Shown here piece by piece: positions 16,767 through 25,316 of a stretch of DNA of 64,000 nucleotides. Source of the stretch: Stenotrophomonas sp. 610A2 (GTDB taxonomy: Bacteria > Pseudomonadota > Gammaproteobacteria > Xanthomonadales > Xanthomonadaceae); NCBI RefSeq assembly GCF_030549615.1, contig NZ_CP130832.1:1116001-1180000 (forward strand). Reading direction: 5' to 3'. The number at the start of each line of letters is the position of its first letter. Within the stretch, counting starts at the first letter, position 1. The position numbers and the translations under genes were made by a program. The notes under the pieces were generated by a model. The model did no database searches. It saw nothing but the letters and a program-made list of their open reading frames with translations, and had not been told where the DNA came from.

Positions 16767-17278
16767 TGTGTCTTCCCCCGAAAGTGTCTGCGTGAACGGA
16801 CGACGGGCGCGCTGTCATGAAGCGAGACCAGCTGCGCTGTAACCGGCTTTTCTTTCGGTCGTCGCGTGAGCTTTTGTGAAGCTCTACTCAGTTCAGACGT
16901 GGGGGATGCCGACTACCTCACCTGTACATGCGGAAAACATGTCCAGACGAGCTCAGAAATTGCTGAATTGGGGGTATGAAGGCGGAGTTGGCGCAACCTG
17001 CTGCGGTTTACTGCAAGCGCCGCCGCGCGTCGAAGAGGTACGTCATGGGCGCGCGGGTTGGGAAGCGATTCCGCACAGCGCGCTGTCGAGGCTGTACCCG
17101 GGGGCCCTCGCTGCGACATGCGGGAATACGTGTTGGATCAAATCGACAAGAGCGTCGGCGCGGCGCGGATCACGTTGGTGAATGCGACAGCTGGTTGAAG
17201 CGCATGGGATGGGTATCCACCACGGGCACGGCTGCAACGGGGCTGCTTGTGGATGCGATGGCGGACTGGTTTACGGCG
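16767..17278. other. Spacer between AraC paralogs, no gene recognised
   Basis: This 512-bp stretch has several short open frames, but none has a recognisable domain or a good ribosome site. It should contain the promoter of AraC paralog 1 (minus strand). A short motif CGCTGTAACC at 16835-16844 also occurs upstream of paralog 2 (18250-18259) at a similar distance from the start codon, which could be a shared operator. Confidence 0.5.
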
Positions 17279-18190
17279 TCAGCCCGCGCGCAGTTCAAGC
17301 ATGGGCTGTTGCTGGCTGTCGATATTCTTCGGGAAGGCAGCGTTGTGCCGACGTGCCTGGCTGGCGGTGCAGCGGAAGGTGTGCTTGAAGGATCGGCAGA
17401 ATGCGCTCTCGGTTTCAAAGCCCAATGAATCGGAGATGTCACAGATGGAAAGATCGGTGTTGCATACCAGGTCCCAGGCACGCCGCAGGCGTATGCGGGT
17501 GGCGTACTCGAATGGCGTTTCGTCGAAGACCTCCCGGTAGACGCGGATCAGGTGCGGCGGCGAGTAGTTGGCAATTGCTGCCAGCCGATTCAGGTCGAGC
17601 CTTGCATCCATGTTGCAGCGGATGAGGTGCTGTACCCGCAGCAACCGCAGCATTGTCTGGTGCCGCCGCAACGCGGTACGTCCGCTGCAACGACTGAGCT
17701 GCCCCTGCAAGGACTGCTGCCGTTCCAGCAACATGTCGCGCATTATCGCCATTCCGTCGCTGACCGCAGTGGTATCGCGATCGTTGTTGAAGCAGCGTGG
17801 TCGTGCCATGTGCAATACCGCGCGGCCCAGTTCACGATCACAGCGGATCTCGCGGGGAATAAGGTGACAGGCGATGGTTGGCGGACTTGGCAGGCTTTCC
17901 CAGAGTGCTGCCGGCGCGGCTATGCATATCCACCACGCGTAGCTGCGGCTGGTGTAGCGGAGATCACCCTCGAGCCACAGTTGGATGTGATGGGCGGAAA
18001 GCTGCCAGGGCGCATCGACGTTGTTGATCTCAAGCATCCCGGTCAGGACCAGGGTGAGGCTGATCCAGCCGGTGGGGACCAGCAAGCGGGTACCACGGCC
18101 ATGGCAGACTACCGAGTGCACACTATCCTCGGGCTGCCTGGACAGGTCCAGAACCTGGGGGCCATGAAGGCTGTGGTGTTTGATCTTCAC
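17279..18190 (-). CDS. AraC-family transcriptional regulator (paralog 2)
   Basis: The 303-residue protein is organised like paralog 1: a sensing domain with PTGWISLTLVLTGMLEI and a C-terminal double HTH (LNRLAAIANYSPPHLIRVYREVF, ICDISDSLGFETESAFCRSFK). Most residues in the C-terminal half are shared with paralog 1; the N-terminal part is more diverged, as expected if the two respond to different signals. Both genes point the same way, away from the sulfotransferase gene, and are separate transcription units. Confidence 0.9.
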   Translation of the reverse strand: MKIKHHSLHGPQVLDLSRQPEDSVHSVVCHGRGTRLLVPTGWISLTLVLTGMLEINNVDAPWQLSAHHIQLWLEGDLRYTSRSYAWWICIAAPAALWESLPSPPTIACHLIPREIRCDRELGRAVLHMARPRCFNNDRDTTAVSDGMAIMRDMLLERQQSLQGQLSRCSGRTALRRHQTMLRLLRVQHLIRCNMDARLDLNRLAAIANYSPPHLIRVYREVFDETPFEYATRIRLRRAWDLVCNTDLSICDISDSLGFETESAFCRSFKHTFRCTASQARRHNAAFPKNIDSQQQPMLELRAG

Positions 18191-18584
18191 TTCGCTTCCG
18201 TTTCCCGAGCAGGTCGAAACACTTGGAGGTTTGAAACGCCAAACAGGCCCGCTGTAACCCTGATTTGCGGGAAAAACATCGCACAGCGTTTGGCTTCAAG
18301 CAACGAGAACGGAAATTTCAGAATTGACGGCATCGATGTTTTTCGCAAAAAAAACCGGCATTTGCCGGGTAGGTTCGGAGCCGACCAGCTTGCCCGCTGA
18401 TTTGGGGCTCAGTAAGGTCTGACGTGTGCAGAGAGAGTAGAGAGTGTTTCCAAGTCTCCGAACGGTTCCATGCTGTTGGGATGTCCCCCCCCCCCGCCGA
18501 TCTGCCGAGGTTTGCAGTTGGATTGTCAAAAATTAAGATTTCACGGCGTTTCGATTTGAATCAGATGTAACTATCGGGGGGGCG
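18191..18584. other. Intergenic region with AraC promoter, C11 tract and minus-strand terminator
   Basis: This is the divergent space between AraC paralog 2 and the TPR-sulfotransferase. It contains the CGCTGTAACC motif (18250-18259), an intrinsic terminator on the minus strand (18347-18368), and an 11-C homopolymer (18485-18495) about 90 bp before the sulfotransferase start. TGTCAA (18524-18529) is a consensus TTGACA on the minus strand. A run of seven G (18576-18582) just before ATG 18585 serves as ribosome site. Confidence 0.6.
18347..18368 (-). terminator. Intrinsic terminator on minus strand
   Basis: Read on the minus strand, the hairpin CCGGCA-AA-TGCCGG is followed directly by eight T residues, a textbook intrinsic terminator. 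No minus-strand gene lies upstream of it, so it either ends an unannotated small transcript or insulates AraC paralog 2. Confidence 0.7.
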
Positions 18585-20405
18585 ATGCAGGACGAACTGG
18601 AACTGGCGCTGGAGCAGCTTGAGCAGGGGGAGCACCGGCTGGCGGAGGCGAGGATGCGTCGGCTGCTTGCCCACACGCCTGAACTCGCACCGGCCATGCA
18701 GGTGCTTGCGATGGCCTTGGCATCGCAGGGGCAGCTCAGCGAAGCGCGGGAGCTGTTCGTGCAAGCCGCCGAACTGCAGCCAGCTTCGGTTGGTGCCTGG
18801 ATGAACCTGGGCAATGTCTGCCTTGAGGTTGGCGACCACGTAGCTGCCGAAGCTGCCTTCGCGCGTGCACATGCACTGGGCTCTGATGATGTGGCGTGGC
18901 TGCTGGGTCATGGTTTGTCCTTGCTGGGGCTGGCGCGGTTCGCCGAGGCAAACCGAGTGCTGCGGGCAGCGTTGGCCAGGGAGCCCGAGGCTGCCGACGT
19001 GCGCTTGGCTTATGCGCAGAGCCTTGCGGAAATGGAGCGGTTTGAAGAACTGGCTCAGTGCCTGCGCGAAGTGAATGCGGTCTCACTCGACCCTGCGCAG
19101 CGGCGGGCGTTCGCCTGGTTGCTGGCGCAGGCAGGCGACGACCTCACTGCGCAGGAGGTATACCGGCAGATCCTGCTGGAAACACCAGATGCGACGGAGT
19201 CACGCGTGCAGTTTTCGCTGCTGCTGGAGCGACTGAATCGTGTGGACGAGGCGGACAATGTACTGAAGGCTGTCTCAGCCATCAGTACAACCGCGAACTC
19301 CGGAATGTATGTGCTCGCTGCTGCCCGCATTCTGCGGCGGCAACAGAAATGGGATGCGGCAATCACCTTGCTCGCATCAGGCCTGCAGCGAAAGCTCGAG
19401 CCAGCGATGCAGGCTCAGCTGGGGTTTGAACTCGCGCGTAACCACGAGCGGCTTGGGCAGGTTGAGCTGACAATGCAGGCGCTGTCTGCAGCACACACGG
19501 CGGCGGAAGCCGCGTTCCGCCAGCGTTCTTCCGGGGAGCAAGCGCCGGGCGTGCTGGATTGGCTGCAGCAACGGTTGCAGCGATCAGCGCCGGCATCCTG
19601 GCAGCAAGGCCACGCAGATGCGCTGCCGGAAGACCCGGTGTTTCTGGTGGGCTTCCCGCGTTCGGGAACGACCTTGCTGGAGCGCATGCTGGACGCGCAT
19701 TCGCAGTTGGACGTGTTGGATGAACGCCCTGCGTTGGAAGTGGTGATCGAGCAGTTGCGCGCTGCGGAAGGCTGGCCCGGCGATGACCTGGACACGGGGC
19801 TGGATGCGCTTTCCTCAAATTCAATCGACGCGCTGCGGCGGCGCTACTGGGCCGAGGTGCAGCATCATCTGCAGCCGCAGGGGCGGCTGGTGGACAAGTA
19901 TCCATTGACCCTGACGCGCTTGCCGTATGTGGCGCGCCTGTTTCCAAAGGCTGACTGGATTCTGTTGATCCGCCACCCATGCGACTGCGTGCTGAGCTGT
20001 TACATGCAGGCCTTTGGCAGCAACGGCGGCGCCTTGGCATTCGCGAGCCTGGAGTCAACGGCGCGGACCTACGTCGCGATAATGGAGTGGTGGCATGCGC
20101 AGCGCGCATTGAGCCCGGCTCGCGTGCACACCCTGCGCTATGAAGACCTGGTTGGTGATGTCAGCGGCGAACTGGGCAGGCTGATGGACTTCCTTTCGTT
20201 GCCCGTGGAGCAACAACAGTTCTCCTTCGACAATCTTGCCGCCACGCGCAGCCGACGCATAAACACGCCCAGCTATTCACAGGTGGTGCAACCGCTCAAT
20301 GCAGGCGCGGTAGGCAGATGGCGCCCCTATCGCGCGCATTTCAGTGATGAAGTGCTTGCCGCGCTTGCGCCATGGGTGCATCGCTACGGCTACACGCTGG
20401 ACTGA
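18585..20405 (+). CDS. TPR-repeat sulfotransferase
   Basis: The 606-residue protein has an N-terminal run of tetratricopeptide-like helical repeats (about residues 1-310; for example LGNVCLEVGDHVAAEAAFARAHALG) and a C-terminal sulfotransferase domain (about 350-606). The PAPS 5'-phosphosulfate loop is GFPRSGTTLLERML (356-369), and the 3'-phosphate region is LIRHPCDCVLSCYMQAFGSN. Such proteins transfer sulfate from PAPS to a protein or glycan; TPRs probably select the partner. The 3' end overlaps the convergent oxygenase gene by 16 bp. No signal peptide is visible, so it acts in the cytoplasm. Confidence 0.88.
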   Translation: MQDELELALEQLEQGEHRLAEARMRRLLAHTPELAPAMQVLAMALASQGQLSEARELFVQAAELQPASVGAWMNLGNVCLEVGDHVAAEAAFARAHALGSDDVAWLLGHGLSLLGLARFAEANRVLRAALAREPEAADVRLAYAQSLAEMERFEELAQCLREVNAVSLDPAQRRAFAWLLAQAGDDLTAQEVYRQILLETPDATESRVQFSLLLERLNRVDEADNVLKAVSAISTTANSGMYVLAAARILRRQQKWDAAITLLASGLQRKLEPAMQAQLGFELARNHERLGQVELTMQALSAAHTAAEAAFRQRSSGEQAPGVLDWLQQRLQRSAPASWQQGHADALPEDPVFLVGFPRSGTTLLERMLDAHSQLDVLDERPALEVVIEQLRAAEGWPGDDLDTGLDALSSNSIDALRRRYWAEVQHHLQPQGRLVDKYPLTLTRLPYVARLFPKADWILLIRHPCDCVLSCYMQAFGSNGGALAFASLESTARTYVAIMEWWHAQRALSPARVHTLRYEDLVGDVSGELGRLMDFLSLPVEQQQFSFDNLAATRSRRINTPSYSQVVQPLNAGAVGRWRPYRAHFSDEVLAALAPWVHRYGYTLD

Positions 20406-21073
20406 GCCTGCGGAAATCTCAGGTAGGTGGACAGGATGTACTTGTCCTGTTCGGGTGCGGGTCGTCCTTGGTGGGCATACAGCCAGTACGGCGGGAACAT
20501 CAGCAGCCTACCGGCGCGCGGAACCACACCGGTCTGCAACCCGGGAAACCAGGTCTCCCCGCCGGTTTCGACGTCATTGAGGTACCAGAGGAAAACCAGG
20601 TAGCGGTCGCAGACCTCGTTGATCGAATCAAAGTGGGTCTGGAATTTTTCCTCGCTGCCGGCGCGGTAGCGCTTGAGGATCAGCGGGCTGAGCAGGGGGC
20701 TGTCAGGTATCGCGATTGGCAGGCCGACATCGGCGTTGTACTGGCGCAGCGCGTTGCTGACCAGTTGCCGGAAATAGCTGAGGAATCCCGCGTCGGACAG
20801 GCGGCTAACGTCCAGCTCGGTCCAGGCGCTGTCATCAAGACCGGGACGTACCCCACGGCCGTTGCGTTGCTGGAAACGGGAGAGCGCGTTGAAGGACTCG
20901 ATCAGCTTGCCGCACATCTCCGCAGGCAGGCTGTGCTCGTAGGTGCGGATGTAGTGCCGCAGATCGCTGCCATGAACATCCGCTGCGGCAGGAGCCGCAG
21001 CGGATGCCGGTGTTGCTGGTCCGGACTCAGAAACGGGCAGTCCAGCGCATCCAGTAGAAACGGCCGATTGCAT
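20390..21073 (-). CDS. 2OG-Fe(II) oxygenase, prolyl-4-hydroxylase-like
   Basis: The 227-residue protein carries the iron triad H147-x-D149 (in FQTHFDSINE) and H201 (LYAHQGRP), plus K211 as the likely 2-oxoglutarate carboxylate ligand (QDKYILSTYLRF). GGETWFPG is typical of P4H-like enzymes. The frame overlaps the end of the TonB receptor gene by 47 bp; the N-terminal Ala/Pro-rich 30 residues are poorly conserved in character, so the true start may be internal. It is downstream of and co-oriented with the receptor, so it is probably co-transcribed. Confidence 0.85.
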   Translation of the reverse strand: MQSAVSTGCAGLPVSESGPATPASAAAPAAADVHGSDLRHYIRTYEHSLPAEMCGKLIESFNALSRFQQRNGRGVRPGLDDSAWTELDVSRLSDAGFLSYFRQLVSNALRQYNADVGLPIAIPDSPLLSPLILKRYRAGSEEKFQTHFDSINEVCDRYLVFLWYLNDVETGGETWFPGLQTGVVPRAGRLLMFPPYWLYAHQGRPAPEQDKYILSTYLRFPQAQSSV

Positions 21074-23981
21074 CGTAGGTCCGCATGTCCGTCGAGGCGT
21101 TGAAGCCAGAATAGATCAATGGCGGCTGGCGGTCAGTAAGATTGCGCACGCCGATCTGGATGGAGCTGTTCTTCAGGTCCTCGAAGCGATAGCCGATCTG
21201 GAAATCGGTCTGGGTGAAGGACGGCACCCGGCGCCTGGCCACATAGCCTGGCTCGGTGACATCGGCCACGTCAGGTGCTTCATATACATGGTGCACGTAG
21301 CGGGTGGTCAGGCTGGCGCTGAGGTTGCCAAGCGACCACGTCAGGTCGTTCAGCGCGCGCCAGCGGGCCATGTTGCCGAAGCCCGACGAGGCGTTGTCAA
21401 CGAAGGTGCCGGCAAGGCCGACACTGCCTGGAATGCCCGGGAACGCGCCGACATCACTGGTTGGGTCGCCGGAAACCAGCTGTACTTCGTATTCTGCCAG
21501 GTAGGTGGTGTCCAGATTCCAGACCAACTTACCCCATGCGCCTTCCGGCAGCTGATAGCGGAAGCCAAGGTCCATGCCCGACGTCTTCATGGAGCCGAAG
21601 TTGCCGATCTTGTTGGTCATCTGTGCGACGTCGCCATTGGCATCGCGGATGAACGTGTCGCAGAACCGGCCGAAATTGAAGCACTGGTTGAGCAGCATGT
21701 TCTCCGGCAGGTTGACGATGAACTGATCCAGCTTCACCCGCCAATAGTCGGCGGTGACGCTGAATCCTTCCAGCCAGCTCGGGCTATAGACGAAACCATA
21801 CGTCAGCACGTCGCCTTCTTCGGGCTGCAGGTTGGGGTCGGAGACCTGGAACGAAGTGACCTGGTTGTTGCTTTGGCGGAACGTACCATCGGTTGGCACA
21901 CCGGCACATGCGGCGGGGTTGCCTCCCTCGTAACCATTGCAGGGGTCTGAATAGGTGTTGGCACTTGGGACTGTCGGCGAGTACAGATCGCCGATGGTCG
22001 GGGCGCGGAAGACGTCGGCATAGGTGGCACGGACCAGCAGGTCGGCGAAGGGCTTCCATTCCACGCCGATCTTGGAGTTGGTGGTGCCGCCGAAGTTGGA
22101 GTAGTCCGAATAGCGGGTGCCGAGTGAGACGTTGAGTTTCTCGGCGAATGGGGCGTCCGCAAGCAACGGGATCAGCGCTTCTGCGTAGATTTCATTTACG
22201 TCGAATTCGCCGTTGATGTCGCCACCGGTACAGGCTTCCTGGGTGATGCGGCAGACCGTCTTGCCTGGCGGGATGATGGTCAGGAAGTCGCTGCTGGAGG
22301 ACGCTGACTCGATACGGCGCTCGGCACCAACCGCGAGCGAGACGGCACCAGCCGGGAGGCTGAACAGATCGCCGGTGACGTTGGCATTGAAGACCTTCAG
22401 GTCGTTCTCGCTGGTGCTGTGAATGGTCGGATTGATCAGCTCCAGAGCTGCAAGCTGGGCCTGGCCGGTTGCGGTGCTGGGGTCAGGAGCCGGGCCCATG
22501 AAATTGACGGGGATACAGTCATTGATGGCGGTTGCGGCATTGCCGGCGGTGCGCACGCAGATGGGGTTGCCAGTGACCGGGTCGATCATCGACGGCCCCA
22601 AAGCATCGGTGAGGCCCTGGCCGATCAGGTAGCCTCGCACGGTCGATGACTGCGGCGTGCGGCCGTAACCATAAGAAGCATCCCAACTCCAGGTGCTGTC
22701 GCCGAATACGCCGCGCAGGCCGCCGGTGATCTGGTAGGTCTCCGTTTCGAAGCGAGTCGTGCGGGTTGGGATGAAATCACGCAGGCGCAGACGCGCGTCG
22801 GTGATGTCTACGCCGAACGGGTTGTAGAGGCTGTCCTTGCTGATTGGCACATTGTCGACATCGGCGCGGCCATCGAAGGGCAGCGGCGCGATGAAGAACG
22901 AGGACTCGGTTCGCAACCATGAGCCCAGCACGAAGGCCTCGATGTTGTCGGTGAGCTGGTAATTGCCGCTCATGAACAACGAGGTGCGCTCCTGCGGTGT
23001 CAGGTTGAGGTTGCCGTCGGATTGGAAGTTGTAGGTGTCGGTGTTGCCATTGAAGCAGCGGAAGTCCGACCCTGCTGTACCAGCCCGTCCGTCGATGCGG
23101 GTCAGTACGACGTTGGGGTTGGGATTTGTGCCGCTGGGTTGGGCGCAGTTCGCATCCAACGTAGTGCCACGGGCTATCGCGACATCGCGCGGCACCACAT
23201 AACGGCCAGTCAGGATACGGCTGGTGCCGCCGATACCCTTTTCACCGGCATATAGCTGGTAGGGCTGGCTCGAGTAGGTGCGATCTGCGGCGCTGACCGA
23301 GTCTTCCTTGTCATAGCTCGCACCCAACATCATGCGGCCTTTTTCTCCGGCCAGGCCGAAGGTGGCATCGAAGCGTTGGGTATCGGCGTCACCGCGCGAG
23401 GATATGCCGTAGAAAGCGCTCGCCTCCACGCCTTCAAAGTCCTTGCGCAGAATGAAATTGACCACGCCGCCGATGGCGTCGGAACCGTAGATCGCCGAGG
23501 CGCCATCCTTCAGTACTTCGACACGTTCGATGAGGCCCATCGGGATGGAGTTCACGTCCACCGCGCCATTGGCGTTGGAGATGGTGCCGATCCAGCGCTT
23601 GCCGTCGACCAGCACCAGCGACCGGTTGACGCCCAGGCCGCGCAGGTCGACCGTGGCCGCGCCCGCGCCGCCGCCGTTGTTGACCTGTGGATTGGTGGCC
23701 GCGCCAGCGATGGCCGGGGTGCGCTGCAGGAATTCACCGACGGTGGCAGCGCCTGAGCTCTCGATGTTCTGCCGGTCGATGGTGAAGACGGGGCTGGAGG
23801 TCTCCAGGTCGGCGCGCTTGATGCGCGAGCCGGTGACCTGAATGCGGTCCAGGTTGGTAGCTTCTTCTTTGGGTGCGGTGTCCTGTGCGAGGACGCTGCC
23901 CGTTGCTCCCAGAGCAAGGGCGGCAGTCGAAATTGGTAACAGTGCGAGGCGAACAGCTTGGCTCAGTGGCTGAATACTCAC
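21027..23981 (-). CDS. TonB-dependent outer-membrane receptor
   Basis: The 984-residue protein has a signal peptide of about 32 residues (cleavage after SVLA). A plug domain follows at about 45-175, with DRIQVTGSRIKR, VDLRGLGVNRSLVLVDGKR and VLKDGASAIYGSDAIGGVVNFILR. A long 22-strand barrel follows, ending in FYWMRWTARF with the C-terminal Phe needed for barrel insertion. It belongs to the large-receptor group common in xanthomonads that import glycans, peptides or siderophores. It is followed by a 2OG oxygenase and, on the other strand, a TPR-sulfotransferase. Confidence 0.93.
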   Translation of the reverse strand: MSIQPLSQAVRLALLPISTAALALGATGSVLAQDTAPKEEATNLDRIQVTGSRIKRADLETSSPVFTIDRQNIESSGAATVGEFLQRTPAIAGAATNPQVNNGGGAGAATVDLRGLGVNRSLVLVDGKRWIGTISNANGAVDVNSIPMGLIERVEVLKDGASAIYGSDAIGGVVNFILRKDFEGVEASAFYGISSRGDADTQRFDATFGLAGEKGRMMLGASYDKEDSVSAADRTYSSQPYQLYAGEKGIGGTSRILTGRYVVPRDVAIARGTTLDANCAQPSGTNPNPNVVLTRIDGRAGTAGSDFRCFNGNTDTYNFQSDGNLNLTPQERTSLFMSGNYQLTDNIEAFVLGSWLRTESSFFIAPLPFDGRADVDNVPISKDSLYNPFGVDITDARLRLRDFIPTRTTRFETETYQITGGLRGVFGDSTWSWDASYGYGRTPQSSTVRGYLIGQGLTDALGPSMIDPVTGNPICVRTAGNAATAINDCIPVNFMGPAPDPSTATGQAQLAALELINPTIHSTSENDLKVFNANVTGDLFSLPAGAVSLAVGAERRIESASSSSDFLTIIPPGKTVCRITQEACTGGDINGEFDVNEIYAEALIPLLADAPFAEKLNVSLGTRYSDYSNFGGTTNSKIGVEWKPFADLLVRATYADVFRAPTIGDLYSPTVPSANTYSDPCNGYEGGNPAACAGVPTDGTFRQSNNQVTSFQVSDPNLQPEEGDVLTYGFVYSPSWLEGFSVTADYWRVKLDQFIVNLPENMLLNQCFNFGRFCDTFIRDANGDVAQMTNKIGNFGSMKTSGMDLGFRYQLPEGAWGKLVWNLDTTYLAEYEVQLVSGDPTSDVGAFPGIPGSVGLAGTFVDNASSGFGNMARWRALNDLTWSLGNLSASLTTRYVHHVYEAPDVADVTEPGYVARRRVPSFTQTDFQIGYRFEDLKNSSIQIGVRNLTDRQPPLIYSGFNASTDMRTYDAIGRFYWMRWTARF

Positions 23982-24136
23982 GTATGACTCTCCGCAAAGT
24001 GGTGCGAGGGAGTCACGAAATTACGAATTTTTAACTGCAGCGATTGTGCGGATCAGGTCCGTGGCAATGTGCAAAAACTGACATTTTGTGTGAGTTGTCC
24101 ATTCAGCCTCTTACCGAGACCGTGATCAACCGGGAT

Positions 24137-24565
24137 TCAGCGTGCCACGCGCCAGGCTACCAGCAGTGCGATACCCAGCCAGATCAGCTCGCCCAGGCCA
24201 TTGGCCAGCGACAGCAGCGTCCAGGCGAAATGCGGGCCCATCCGCAGTGCAGATTCCCATGGCGTCAGCCCCATCGGGCTACCCACATAGGCCGCGGCGA
24301 TGAGCCAGTTGGCGGCCACGGCGATCAGCAGGGTGGCGAGGACGGCAACGGCGATGCGTGCCGGGCCTGCGCGGAAGGTCCCCAAGCGCAGCATCCATGC
24401 CGCTTCCAGCGCGGCCAATATCGCCATCCAGCCGGCCTGGGTGCCGGTGGCCAAGGCGGCCAGCATCCAGGCGAGAGTGAGGGTGAGGCTTCCGAGCAGC
24501 AACAAAACAGGCCAGAGCCAGTGGCGGGTACGGCTGGCCGAGGTGGAAACAGGCGACATGGGCAT
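24137..24565 (-). CDS. Four-span membrane protein of unknown function
   Basis: The 142-residue protein has four strongly hydrophobic segments: WPVLLLLGSLTLTLAWMLA, WMAILAALEAAWMLRLG, IAVAVLATLLIAVAANWLIA, and LGELIWLGIALLVAWRVA. Loops are short and it lacks conserved motifs I can name. It is monocistronic and divergent from sufT. Confidence 0.7.
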   Translation of the reverse strand: MPMSPVSTSASRTRHWLWPVLLLLGSLTLTLAWMLAALATGTQAGWMAILAALEAAWMLRLGTFRAGPARIAVAVLATLLIAVAANWLIAAAYVGSPMGLTPWESALRMGPHFAWTLLSLANGLGELIWLGIALLVAWRVAR

Positions 24566-24666
24566 TCCCGAACAGATTCCGCAGCATAGCGTTTCAGCGG
24601 CGAGTGCGCCCAGTCGGATAAAATGGGGCCATTGCGGGTAGCCACCGCGTCCCCATATCCATCTCC

Positions 24667-25218
24667 ATGTATTCGCGTAGCAGTGAACCAGTCCATTTTG
24701 AGCGTGATTGCCCGGCCGTGATGGTGCCGCAGGGCGATAGCGTGACCTTGCCGGCCGGCAGTTATGGCTACATCACCCAGGCACTGGGTGGCAGCTATAC
24801 GGTGTTTGTCGAAGGCAATCTCTTCCGTATCGCCGGCAAGGACGGCGACGCCATCGGCAAGGAGCCGCCGCCGGGGCTGGAACTGCCCGATGACGCTGGC
24901 GACGAGGAGGTCGAGAAGCTGGTGTGGCAACAGCTGCGGACCTGCTTCGACCCGGAAATTCCGTTCAACATCGTCGATCTGGGGCTTATCTACGAAGTGG
25001 ATATCAAGCATCTGGACGACGGCCAGCGCGAGGTCGACGTCAAGATGACCTTGACCGCACCGGGCTGCGGCATGGGCGAGATCCTGGTCGACGACGTGCG
25101 CAGCAAGCTGGAGATGATTCCGACGGTGGCCCAGGCCGACGTCGACCTGGTGTTCGACCCGCCGTGGGGCCGCCACATGATGTCCGAGGCGGCGCGCCTG
25201 GAAACTGGCATGCTGTAA
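24667..25218 (+). CDS. sufT: Fe-S cluster assembly protein SufT (DUF59 family)
   Basis: The 183-residue protein has a SufT-specific N-terminal domain (MVPQGDSVTLPAGSYGYIT) and a C-terminal MIP18/DUF59 domain from about residue 85, with DPEIPFNIVDLGLIY (95-109) and the conserved Cys134 in LTAPGCGMG. SufT helps mature iron-sulfur proteins. No suf operon is adjacent. The neighbour ilvE follows after about 98 bp, so the genes may share a transcript. Confidence 0.9.
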   Translation: MYSRSSEPVHFERDCPAVMVPQGDSVTLPAGSYGYITQALGGSYTVFVEGNLFRIAGKDGDAIGKEPPPGLELPDDAGDEEVEKLVWQQLRTCFDPEIPFNIVDLGLIYEVDIKHLDDGQREVDVKMTLTAPGCGMGEILVDDVRSKLEMIPTVAQADVDLVFDPPWGRHMMSEAARLETGML

Positions 25219-25316
25219 GGCCGCGCCGGCGGCTGCCGGTGACGGTTTGTGCTGCACCCCCGTCGCCGCTGTGGCGCCGGGGCTGTCCCATCCCGCAATC
25301 TGGAAGGAATTATCCG

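Noticed and set aside
16876..17181. 101-codon plus-strand frame between the AraC paralogs
   Set aside because: No ribosome site, no domain, and odd composition (Cys/Trp/Arg-rich).
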